Source: Fulvia fulva (taxonomy: Eukaryota > Ascomycota > Dothideomycetes > Mycosphaerellales > Mycosphaerellaceae). Taken from it: a stretch of 64,000 nt of DNA. A program made the translations under genes and the position numbers. The DNA lies in NCBI RefSeq assembly GCF_020509005.1, contig NC_063013.1, positions 5,394,001 to 5,458,000 of the forward strand, given 5' to 3'. Shown here piece by piece: positions 9,271 through 18,794 of the stretch. Position 1 is the stretch's first letter; each line of letters opens with the position of its first letter. The notes under the pieces were generated by a model. That model had not been told where the DNA came from and made no database searches. It saw only the letters and a list, made by a program, of their open reading frames with translations.

Positions 9271-12200
9271 CTACCTTGTCTGCAACCCTAGAGTTGTCCC
9301 CCTCTTCCTGCTCTCCTCCTCCTTCTTTCTCTCCTCAATCCATCTCTCTGTTTCCCTAGTAAGAGAGAACTGCTCCAAAAATCCTTGGTGGATGATCCAC
9401 CTTGTAATTCTCTGGAGGTCTCCCTTATTGCTGATCATGGCTTGGAAGTTTCTGTTCCTTGCCCTTGCCCTCCATTCACCTCTCCCTGTACTCCATTCTT
9501 TGCAAACCAGAAGTCTATGTTCGACATTCTGGGACAGGTAGCCGCATGGGCAACTCTTGTCTTCGATACCTGGGACTTTTCTCTGATGCAGGTATGCCCT
9601 GACTCCGATGTGTTCAGAGCGGATTTGTATTGCTATGCTTGCTTCTGACCTGGTCAGGTCTGAGTACAGTAGGTAGTTGTGGCTACCAAACTGTTGGAGT
9701 GCCTTTGGGGTTCCTGGCCTCTGTGGGGTTCTTGTCCATTCAGTCTTCCAGAGGAGTCCTGCTATCCTTTCAGCTAGAGACTGTTGCTTCTTCCCTTGGC
9801 TGGCTGCTGATCCTCTCCCTTGAGCCCTTCTGTCCTGTTCCTGCTGGGCTAGGTGCAGCTGTTCTGTTAGTTCTTTGAACTTCTGCAGGTCCTGCTGCTT
9901 CTGTGGGGCTGGATTGGGTCTTGCTTGTCTGTGCCTTCTTGTGCACTGGCTCCTGATTTTGTTGACTGCCTTCTGGATTACTAGCTGGGCTGGGTATGCA
10001 GACGTCTTTCCTGCATACTGGTATCTCAACCCTTGAAGGTAGAGCTTGGCTGGTGGGGAGCCAGACTCCATTTCGACCACCCTTGTTGGAGTTGACTTGT
10101 ATGCTCCAAGCACCTTTTTCAGACAGGAGGCTTGGGCTCTGCTGATGGGATCTGCAATTCTCTTTGGGATCTTGTCTTGGGCTGACCAGATCTGGGCTCC
10201 ATATAGCATGGCTGGCTTCACAATGGCCTTGTACATAACCTTTGCTTTCGCAAATGTGGCTCCCCATGTGGAGGCTGTAAGCCTGTTAATTGATTGCCTG
10301 TTGTTGTCTGCTCTTGCCTGTGCTTTCTTGACCTGTGGTCCCCAGCTGAGCTTTGGATCCATCCATATTCCTAGCACCCTTAATTCACTTGAGGGTTCTG
10401 TTGTGTGTCCCTGAATAGTGATTGGGGCTTGCATATTGTGTCTGTTTCTGGCTCTACTGAAGTGGATGAGTTGATACTTCTCTGGGGCAAATCTGGCTCC
10501 ATGTTTCCTGGCCCATTCCTCACATTCCTTGTGTTTCTTCTGCAAGATTCTGCAGTTCTCTTCTGTGCTGTCTGACCAGGCTAGGATGTTTGTGTCATCT
10601 ACAAACCCTGAGGCTGATGTGTTTCTGGAGTTTAGCTTTGCTGGCAGGTCTGCCATAAAGAGGAGAAACAGGATTGGAGACATTGTTGATCCCTGTGGGA
10701 TTCCTGTCTCTGTAGGCATGCTGTCAGATTTATATCTGCCCAGTCTTAGTCTTGTGGTTCTGCCTCTGAGGAAGGACTGGATAAACTGGACTGTCCAGTT
10801 AGGGATAGCCTTCTGTTTCAGGATGTGGATCAGCCTCTGGTGTGAGACATTGTCAAAGGCTCCTGATATGTCTAGTGAGAGGAGTGTGGCTGCTTTGTTG
10901 TTCCCAAAGTGCCATAGGGTCTTGATCTGCTCTGTGATAAGTTCCACAGCTGTTAGTGTTGATCTTTGTTTCCTGCCTCCCATCTGTTCTTCAGGAAGGA
11001 TTCCATGTTCTTCAGCTAGGTTTGTCAGCCTTTCTGCTATGATCTTTTCCAGGAGTTTGCCTAGTGTGTTGAGTAAGGCAATAGGTCTGTATGCCTTTAG
11101 CTTTGTGTAGTCCTCTTTCTGTGGTTTTCTCAAGACCACAGTCAGTGACTCCTTGAAGTGTTTAGGGCAGTGTCCTTGGGCCATGCACTGTGAAAAGATG
11201 TTTGACAGTGCAGGGGAGATCTGGTCCTTGCATGTCTTAATGAACAAGTTTGGAATCCCATCTGGTCCTGGGGCCTTGTTTCCTGAGAGTGTCTTAATGA
11301 TGCTCTTGATCTCTCCCTCTCCCACTGTGCAGGATTGCTCTAGTGGTGTTGGATACACACTGCCCTCCAGATCCTGCAGGTCAGCTTCTACCTGTGTGCC
11401 AAAGAAATGTTTCCCCAATGCCTGTGCCTTTCCTGGGAGAGTGTGTTGGATTACTCCTTCCTGGTCTTTAATGTTTGGAAACTGGGGCAGCATGTTTCTG
11501 TCCTGTGTGGGTTGTCTTGCCCACTTTGCTAGTTTCCACATCTTCTCAGGATTCTGGGTAATGGATCCAACTGTTGACCTCCACTCCAGCATCTTGTCCC
11601 TCTTGATCTGGGCCTTCTTGTCTCTGGTTGCCTGGTTGTATCTGTCCCATGCTTCCTGGGAGTGGCTCTGGGTAAGGGCTCTCCTGGCCTGCCTGGCTGC
11701 CTTGACCTTCTCTGAGCATTCCTTTGTCCAGAATGGCTTCTGGTACAGTGACTGTTTCTTTTCTCTGGTGTGGGCTGCCGCAGTTTCCTGCATTGTTCTA
11801 ACCAGTTCTGCCACTGCTTGGTCTATGTCTAAGGCTGTTTCCAGTCTCCTGGTCTCTAGTCCAGCTAGCTTCTGTTCCAGGTCTTGTCTGATCTGTTCCC
11901 AGTTGGCTGCCTTCCAGGCCAGCTGAGGTTCTAGGTCTCCTTCCTGCTGTGTCTGTGTTTCAAACTCCACCTGAATTGGGAGGTGATCTGATGAGGACTC
12001 CAAGTCCTGGTTAACCCAGCATCTAGTGACCTTCTGCTGCAGGTCATGTGATGCAAAGCACAGGTCAATGGTGCTTGAGCTTGCTCTCTGTGACCAGGTA
12101 GTTAGGCCCTTTGGGGTAACTAGGTGCATGTTGTTGCTTTGGGTAGTGGAGAGGAGTCTGTTAGCTAGGAAGTGATGGGCAGGTGCAAAGTCTGATCCCT

Positions 12201-12657
12201 ATGTAGGATGGTGCAAGTTGAAGTCTCCCAGCACGATGTGTTGGGAGTCACTCTGCAGGATGTCTGGCAGCTGTTGTAGTGTGCCCAGCTGGGTGCTGCT
12301 TCTGGAGCTGGGGGGTGGGTTGTATACACTGTGGATGTGGATGCTGCCTTGGTTGGTGTTGAGTCTGACTGAGGTGATGTCTCCCCCTTCCTGTTGGATT
12401 TGTTCCCAGCTGTCTGTTGCCATCTCTTTGCTGATGTACATGCATGTTCTAGGGGTGCCTTGTTTGGCTAGGAGTGTGTGATACCTTGGGTCGTTAGCAG
12501 TAGATGGTCTGTTAGATTTGCTGTTGATCCAAGGTTCCTGGACTGCAATAACTAGGTGTTTCTTTGGGTCCAGTGCTTGGAGAAAGCTTCTCTGGACCTT
12601 GTGCTGGCTTTTGTTGACGTTGTACTGGATAGTGGTAAGATTAGGTGTCTCAATCAT
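9271..12657 (-). CDS. LINE-A1 ORF2, endonuclease/reverse transcriptase with one internal stop
   Basis: The frame runs from ATG at 12657 to 9271 but is cut once by a TAG at 12199-12201. The context NLHHPT-stop-GSDFAPA is where related elements have Trp, so TGG to TAG is the simplest change and fits RIP. The N-terminal part is an APE-type endonuclease (TTIQYNVNKS, AVQEPWIN, VLGDFNLHHP and, after the stop, SSSDHLPIQVEF). The RT domain follows, with YRPIALLNTLGKLLEK, LLSLDISGAFDNV, GIPQGSTMSPILF and the catalytic FVDD at about 10,590-10,605. A C-terminal CPCGYLSQNVEHRLLVC motif is present. Apart from the stop the protein looks functional. Whether the copy is active is unknown. Confidence 0.88.
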
Positions 12658-13913
12658 GACTCATCCATGCTGGTCTCCTGCTGGTCTTCTCGTGCTTCCT
12701 GCTGCTGGCTGCTATTTGGGATTGTGGTAAGGTTGAGCCTGCTTTGTGACGGGTCTCTTCCTGCAACCACAATTGATTTTGGTCTACCCATAGCAGGGTG
12801 GCCTTGGGCCTGTGTGGTCTCTTCTGTTCTGCCTCTTTTCAGAGGGTTGTAGACAGTCCTTAGGGGTTCTTGGGTGATTGTCCCTGTCTGGAATCTGATA
12901 GGGGTGTTGATCCTGGCTTCTCTTGCCCTCCTCTTTGCCTCAATCCTAGCTGTGCAGTCTTGGGACCAGGAAGGGTGTTTCTTTCCACAGCATGCACATC
13001 TGGCTTCACTCTTTGGGGCTGTGCAATTCTGTACTTTGTGGCTACCAGCACAGTGGGAACAAGTGTCCTTTTGGCTTGGGCATCTAGTAGAGATATGACC
13101 ATACTGTTGGCACTTGAAACATTGCAGTAGTCTGTGGGTGCTTCTATGGATTTCTGTGTCCATTCTTTCGCATTCCCAGAAGATGCCCTTGTCAAGCACG
13201 GTGTTTGCCTGTTCTACAGTGCCTATCCAGAGCACTAGAGAAGACTCTCTCTTTGTGTCCTTTGTCTTTCTGTTGACCCATGCTGCTTTTGTGATCTGTA
13301 GCCCTGGGCATACAGCCTGGTTCTGGTCCTGCAGCCTCTTAAGGTCTCCTTCAATGTCAAACTTTGTGGTCATCCCATGGGCAATAACCATATTTTGTTG
13401 GTGTGAGACCTTAGCCGTCTTGCCTAGTTTGACTGTCCACTCCTTCTGTGTCTCTAGCCTCTTCCTGTCTTGCTCCTGTGCTGTGAACAGCTTAAGGACA
13501 CCTCCCTTCTCTTTCCTGGCTCCAATGATGCCTTGTATCCCAATCTTCTGTATGATCTCCTTGCCTGACAGGCCCTCAATCTCTTTCTGCTCTTGCTGGT
13601 CGGAAATGTAGACCTTGATAGCTGTTTTCTGGGGGGGAGGGTTTTGGGATGCAACTGCTGCCCAGGTTGGTTGGCTTAGTTTCTGGCCTTCCTGTGTCCT
13701 CTTCTTTGCTGCTGCTGCTACTGTCCTGTTAATGATCTGTCCTGTTTGGCTCCTTAGTGCCTTTAGCCCTCCAAGGAGCTCCAAAATCATCCCCTTAAGT
13801 GCTCTTTCTGGGTGCTCGCCATCTCCTGCCATTGCCATTGTTTCTGCCTTCCTGCAGACCTCCTTCCACTCGTTACTCTCCTGCTCCTGGTCATTTCCTG
13901 CGATCGCTATCAT
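12654..13913 (-). CDS. LINE-A1 ORF1, gag-like nucleic-acid-binding protein
   Basis: 419 codons. The N-terminal half is charged with a possible coiled coil. The C-terminal half has consecutive zinc knuckles: CFKCQQYGHISTRC (CX2CX4HX4C), then CSHCAGSHKVQNC and CACCGKKHPSWSQDC. LINE ORF1 proteins of this type bind element RNA and form the ribonucleoprotein. The Gln/Pro/Arg-rich tail ends in MDES. Its stop TGA overlaps the ATG of ORF2 in the tetranucleotide ATGA (12654-12657), suggesting coupled translation. Confidence 0.88.
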   Translation of the reverse strand: MIAIAGNDQEQESNEWKEVCRKAETMAMAGDGEHPERALKGMILELLGGLKALRSQTGQIINRTVAAAAKKRTQEGQKLSQPTWAAVASQNPPPQKTAIKVYISDQQEQKEIEGLSGKEIIQKIGIQGIIGARKEKGGVLKLFTAQEQDRKRLETQKEWTVKLGKTAKVSHQQNMVIAHGMTTKFDIEGDLKRLQDQNQAVCPGLQITKAAWVNRKTKDTKRESSLVLWIGTVEQANTVLDKGIFWECERMDTEIHRSTHRLLQCFKCQQYGHISTRCPSQKDTCSHCAGSHKVQNCTAPKSEARCACCGKKHPSWSQDCTARIEAKRRAREARINTPIRFQTGTITQEPLRTVYNPLKRGRTEETTQAQGHPAMGRPKSIVVAGRDPSQSRLNLTTIPNSSQQQEAREDQQETSMDES

Positions 13914-13984
13914 CGTGTCACGCCTCTATTGATACCGTATATCCCGCGACATATATTCTCTACGTATATGAGGCTATAATATAG

Positions 13985-14230
13985 AAGATAGCTATAGACC
14001 TAAAGAGTAAGAAGGATTATAACCTAGTAAAGTTATAAGAGGTAGAGAAGAAGTATAGGGAGGCTAATAACCTATATAAGTAATTTAGCGAGATTTTCGA
14101 AAATAGAAAGAAGAAGGTATAGGATGCCGAAGCTAAGAACTAGACTCTATAGAAGGAGGTTAACGATCTAAAAACTCGACTCTAAGCTACTAGTAGAGGC
14201 GGCGGCGGCGGAGGTAGTAGTAACAATAAT
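13985..14230 (+). mobile_element. Gy-D: RIPed gag remnant, right part
   Basis: This continues the frame broken at 9072, with text such as AIDLKSKKDYNLVKL, a charged helical stretch and a Gly/Ser/Asn-rich run from (ggc)n codons near 14,200. Several stops fit former CAG codons. The sequence then changes to LINE-B1. The remainder of this gag was not found beyond LINE-B1. Confidence 0.55.
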
Positions 14231-16353
14231 AGATTAGATTTGTTATTCCCCTATTCTAGGACCCTATTCGGCCTATATAGGTATATATCTATTGTTATAT
14301 ATAAAGGGAAACCCGAATAGGTGAAAACCCTTCCCGCCCCCGACTTCTCCTTATCTAGATTAGCTTTCCCTCTAAACGTACGTAGTCTATGTTACTACCC
14401 CGTTAGCCCCCGCTCCTAGCCGGTCTCGTCGCGCTACGCCGTGTCCTCTCTTCCTATACTACTCCTACTAGGCGACACTGTTCTAGCTAGCCCTTCTCTA
14501 GTATCTAGTTTGTAATACGCCGTAGGTCCTTAGCGTTATTAAGAAGTGCCCTAATCGTCCGGTTCCTCGCCTTTACTATCTACTCCCCCCTTCCTAGCGA
14601 CTACCTCGGACAGACGAGGAGTATATGCCGTACGTTCTAGGAGCGATAGCCGTAGGGGTAGCTAGTATTCGTGTATCCTAGAACCTTCCTCTATAATAGG
14701 TACCCCTAGAGGCCGATATGTTCGCTTCGTAGTTAGGTTACTATACTACTCTATACCCTCGTAAGGCGGTAGTAGATAAGCTTCGGGGGGTGCTTGACCG
14801 CGGATTTTGTAGCTAACCATTCCTTAGATTGTCCCGCTAGCTAAGGGCGTCTACTATACCCTACAACCTGGTTGTTCTACCTCTCTTTCTATAGTTGCTC
14901 TATAAACGATTTCTTACCTTCCTATTGTATTGCTAGCTATTCGTCCCTTACCCGGTAGTTCGGCTCGTTTCCGGGTCAAATGCCCCTATACGCTAGTACT
15001 AATTCGCGGGCCCTTACGACTACACTAGCGATGACCTTCTATACTAGGTACTATACCGACTTACCTAAGTAGGAGGTCCGTAGTCCCTAGATATATAGGT
15101 CGATCGGCGGTATAGCGGTCTCGTGCTTAAGCATCCTCGTTAGTGTCGACTTATATACCCCGGTGACCTTCCTTAGGTATGAGTTTTGGATCTTCGCTAG
15201 CGGCGCGACGAGTCCCTTCGATAGGTAGGCCCTCTCGCCTAAGGACTACACTTGGCTACTATAGGTAAGGACCGGCCGTATAATAGCCGTATATAGAAGT
15301 CGTAACTACCGGAAGTCCGCCCCCTATATAGACGTAGTAAGCCTCTAGTATGATGCTATATTCTGTTCAGCTTTCCGTAATATTGCCTATACGTGCTTCC
15401 TCTACCGTAGCGCCGGGTCCACCTATAGTCCGAGGATCCTAAGCTGATTTGCCGGGTTAGTCGTGTGCCCCTTTATCTAGATAGAAGCTTATATATTATA
15501 GAACCGTAGCCGGCGCGTAAAGTATATTAGATTGTACTTTTCTAGGGCAAACCGAGCCCTATACCTCCTAGCCTAGTCCTCGTAGATCTTATATTTCTCT
15601 TCTAGTAGCCTATAGTTCTCCTTAGTCGAGAAAGACTACGCTAGGATATTCGTGTCGTCTACGAAGCCGCTCGTAGCGGTGTTCTAGGATTCTAGGGCTA
15701 GGAGTAGCGTCGCTATAAAGAAGAGGAATAGGATAGGTACTAGCGTTAAGCCTTATAGGTTTCTAGTATAGACTGCTTGAAATAGGCTTTTATACTAACC
15801 GACTAGGATTAACGTACTACGGTTTTGGAGGTAGGACCGTACGAAGTTAATAAGCTACTTAGGAAGTCCTTTCGACCTTAGGATATAGAGTAGCCGCGGG
15901 TAAAATATATAGTCGAAGGCTCCCGATATGTCTAGACTAAGTAAGATACTACCTTGTCCCTATTCTTATACTAGATAGCCTTTACCTAAGAGGTAATAAG
16001 TTCTATTACGGATAGCGTCGATCGCTATAGGCGCGTACCTATCTAGGTGTCCGGGAGTAGGGAGTATTCCTCTACCGCCTTAAAGAGTCTCGTTATAACT
16101 AGCTTCTTAAGCGCCTTCCTAAGAGTATTAAGGAGCGTAATTAGGCGGTACGACTTTACCTACGTATAGTCTTCCTTTTATAGCTTACGTAGGACTACTA
16201 TCGTCGATTATTTAAATACTATCGGGTAGTATCCGGTCTATAGGTAGGCGTTAAAGATCGCTATAACTACTAGGGCTAGTTAATCTCTATACTTCTTTAG
16301 TAGCTCGTTTAGGATCCTATCCGGCCCCGGGGCTTCCTTCGCTAGTAACTTCC
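14231..16353 (-). mobile_element. LINE-B1: RIPed LINE, 3' half
   Basis: Nearly the same sequence as LINE-B3 (from 56,030) and the reverse complement of LINE-B2 (up to 48,200). It holds the C-terminal and RT parts of ORF2 in minus orientation, full of TAG stops. It is cut at 16353 by Gy-A, with cttcc duplicated on both sides, and resumes at 23315. The 3' edge shows attagattt instead of the longer ATAG tail of LINE-B3. Confidence 0.85.
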
Positions 16354-16777
16354 TGTTACGGATCGAGTCGTCTGGACCCTACGAGCCAACCGATTTCGGA
16401 TCACGTGGTGCCGAGCCAACTAGTGGGCACTCCCGCTGCAGCTCGCTCGCAGCGATTTCTACGCTCGGTACGCCTTCTAGAGAAAGCACAGAAATGATGG
16501 AAAGCAAAGAAAGCAATACCCCTGGGCATAAGGGGATCTCCTTTGTATTTAGGAACGCTGAGAATCCCTTATGGCTTCGAGGCGTTCAACTCACTGTTTA
16601 ATATCACTGTTTGGAATACACCACAACACAACCTCTGCCTCACTGCTACTTGATCTCTGCGAGACAAGACAGCTACTGCTTCATCACTCTCCCTCAACTT
16701 CCCATCGGCCCGAGAATAAACCCGATTGAGCTTGTCTTCTTGACTTGTGATATCGTTAGGTTATACCAAACCTAACA
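16354..16777 (+). repeat. Gy-A 5' LTR
   Basis: 424 bp, TGTTACGG...CCTAACA. A TATA-like GTATTTAGG lies at 16545-16553. About 30 bp later GGCGTTCAA (16581-16589) is exactly complementary to the leader motif just after the LTR, so R probably begins near 16579. A CACGTG E-box occurs near 16,402. The first ~330 bp match the 3' LTR exactly; the differences lie in the last ~100 bp. Confidence 0.92.
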
Positions 16778-16796
16778 GCTTTGAACGCCCTCTACG
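16778..16796 (+). promoter_or_regulatory. Gy-A 19-nt leader with putative self-priming site
   Basis: Only 19 nt separate the LTR from the gag ATG, with no obvious tRNA 3'-end complement. TTGAACGCC at 16781-16789 pairs perfectly with GGCGTTCAA at 16581-16589 in R. After one bulged C, three more pairs (CTC with GAG) are possible. This is the arrangement expected for Tf1-type self-priming; it is an inference from complementarity. Confidence 0.6.
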
Positions 16797-18794
16797 ATGG
16801 GAGATCGACAGAGTGACCGGGGAACACCCGCCCCCAGTGAAGCAAGCAGAGCCCGACGACCTCAGACCGCGAACGATGCTATCAATGCCTTGGCTACTCA
16901 TACAGGCAACGACACCCTCAAGATTGGCAAGCCAGATTTCTACTATGGCGACCGAGACAAGTTCGACACTTGGGTTGCTCAGATGGACATGTACTTCTTG
17001 TTCAACTCCATGGCTGAGAACCTCAAGCCTGTCTTTGCCACTACCTTTCTTCGAGGACGAGCACAGCATTGGGTCAAACCATTCCTTAGGAAGTACCTGG
17101 ACAGCAATGGAGAAGATAATGCCGACGGAGTCTTCAAGTCTTACAATCATCTCAAGCATGCTATGAAGAGCGTCTTTGGGGTCTCCAACGAGATTGCCAC
17201 TGCCGTTCGTGTAATTCAGCACTTGACTCAGAAGACATCCACCGCCGAGTACGCTGCCAAATTCCAGGAGTACGCACAACTTACCGATTGGGACGACGAA
17301 GCACTTCAGGTCATGTACCGACGAGGACTGAAGGAGCATGTCAAGGATGAGTTAATGAGGGACGGTCGGAGGATCGATGGCTTAGGCGACCTAGTCCAAG
17401 TCACGATTGATCTTGACGACAAGCTCTACGAAAGAGCTATGGAACGACGATACGACTCCAAGGTATCCGGAAAGGCCGGATACACACCAGGCTACGACAA
17501 CCATAACAAAGGCTTCAACGACAACTACAACCACAAGCCTAACAACAAACCATATTACGGACCTCAACCAATGGAGCTCGACGTTACCGAAAAAGGTCGC
17601 AAGATCAGGAACAGCAAGGGGAAAGGAAGACCCCCGAGTTCAGGAAGAGAAACACGAACCTGCTATGGATGTGGCAAACCTGGCCACCTAGCAAGGGACT
17701 GCCGCGGTAAGAATATGGTGCGCCGCGAACAGTTCAACATGATGCAACCCCGAACTAGTAAATCTGAGAGCAGTGTTGGATCTCCGGGAGATACCGACTA
17801 TACTCAGAGAGTGGAGGAGAGAGCTAGCAACAGAAGCACGAAGCCTCTCCTGGACCCCTCACAAGGACGAGGAGGATACCATGGGCAGCGAATGGAGGTC
17901 ATTCCATTCGGACTGCAGAACCGACCACAACAGTTCAACATGATGGCACGAAGAGTCGATTACGAGATCGAATCCGAATCTCGAAATGGTCATGGAAGCC
18001 TTCATTGGCGATTCTGTTACCAAGACTCGTGTCAAGTTCACTACTCCGCAAAGGCTGGAGCAGGGTATTGGCCTCAGCAACCGCGAGGAACCCTGGGAGC
18101 GACGCATAGGCAAGACGCTACGCTCCGAGAAGTGGACATCGACGAATCCTGCTTCGACGACGACGACAAGGAAAACCAGGACCCAGGATGGAATGGATCG
18201 TGGTCACCGGAACCACAAGAACGTCAAGAAACCACCGGGCTGGATACGATCGAAGAAGACCAGGATCCGGAAGAATCAAGCCAAGAAGATTCCTCCGAAG
18301 GAGAAGAGAGCGACACTGACGACGACAACGAACAGTTGACCTTCACGATTGATGCACCTAAGAAGCTATTCGACATGATCGTACATCTACAGAGAAGGCA
18401 TGAAGAATTCCTACCGAAAATATCGGGACGGCGAATGCTACACCCAATTGAGTTCGACAAGACCCTCGACACGCTACGGGCAGTGGTATGGACATACCCA
18501 GCTGTGAGCGTCACCGAGAACCTAGCAACAGCTGTCATCGAGAGACCACCGATAGGAAGCCATATGATAGGACCAGGATACCTTACACCGTCAGGAACAT
18601 TCGTATCGAACGAATTACGACACGCCGTACAACACGTACGATCTCTCTACTCAGAAACGCAGAAGATCCAGGAACGTCACCGACTACAGGTGTGGACACA
18701 GAAAGGCTCGCGCCAGGTTCAAGCGGAGGCCTCGAGACACGAAGCACGACGTTCCACATACGAACAGGGAAAAGGATCGACTCCTCAGGAATGA
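16797..18794 (+). CDS. Gy-A Gag
   Basis: 665 codons. The capsid-like region (about residues 35-200) has the usual Ty3 pattern ([46 protein letters not shown]). A CCHC zinc knuckle [14 protein letters not shown] lies near residue 288. The long C-terminal part is unusual: acidic and Ser/Gln-rich (for example [19 protein letters not shown]), then a more structured segment ([19 protein letters not shown]) of unknown role. It ends ...TPQE with TGA at 18792-18794, overlapping the pol ATG. Gag assembles the virus-like particle and packages RNA. Confidence 0.9.
   Translation: MGDRQSDRGTPAPSEASRARRPQTANDAINALATHTGNDTLKIGKPDFYYGDRDKFDTWVAQMDMYFLFNSMAENLKPVFATTFLRGRAQHWVKPFLRKYLDSNGEDNADGVFKSYNHLKHAMKSVFGVSNEIATAVRVIQHLTQKTSTAEYAAKFQEYAQLTDWDDEALQVMYRRGLKEHVKDELMRDGRRIDGLGDLVQVTIDLDDKLYERAMERRYDSKVSGKAGYTPGYDNHNKGFNDNYNHKPNNKPYYGPQPMELDVTEKGRKIRNSKGKGRPPSSGRETRTCYGCGKPGHLARDCRGKNMVRREQFNMMQPRTSKSESSVGSPGDTDYTQRVEERASNRSTKPLLDPSQGRGGYHGQRMEVIPFGLQNRPQQFNMMARRVDYEIESESRNGHGSLHWRFCYQDSCQVHYSAKAGAGYWPQQPRGTLGATHRQDATLREVDIDESCFDDDDKENQDPGWNGSWSPEPQERQETTGLDTIEEDQDPEESSQEDSSEGEESDTDDDNEQLTFTIDAPKKLFDMIVHLQRRHEEFLPKISGRRMLHPIEFDKTLDTLRAVVWTYPAVSVTENLATAVIERPPIGSHMIGPGYLTPSGTFVSNELRHAVQHVRSLYSETQKIQERHRLQVWTQKGSRQVQAEASRHEARRSTYEQGKGSTPQE

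Larger units (their letters stand above)
9073..13969 (-). mobile_element. LINE-A1: nearly intact non-LTR retrotransposon (Tad1-like layout)
   Basis: A 4.9 kb element on the minus strand bounded by a perfect 15 bp TSD. The 3' end (left) carries an (ATAG)n tail, read as CTAT repeats on the element's own strand, instead of poly-A. It encodes ORF1 with zinc knuckles and ORF2 with endonuclease and reverse transcriptase. The 5' UTR is only 56 bp, with an in-frame stop upstream of the ORF1 start, so the ORF1 start is probably genuine. Base use is rich in CA and TG, in strong contrast to the RIPed flanks, so the insertion is recent or escaped RIP. The one obvious lesion is a TAG in ORF2. Confidence 0.9.

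Noticed and set aside
10046..11926. Several plus-strand frames of 120-260 codons over LINE-A1
   Set aside because: They are shadows of ORF2 on the minus strand, with Cys/Leu/Ser-rich text and no motifs.
14195..14220. A (GGC)n/(GGA) run as a microsatellite or CpG-island promoter
   Set aside because: It is in frame with the Gy-D gag and encodes a Gly/Ser-rich linker; CG richness is general in this RIPed block because CpG is spared.
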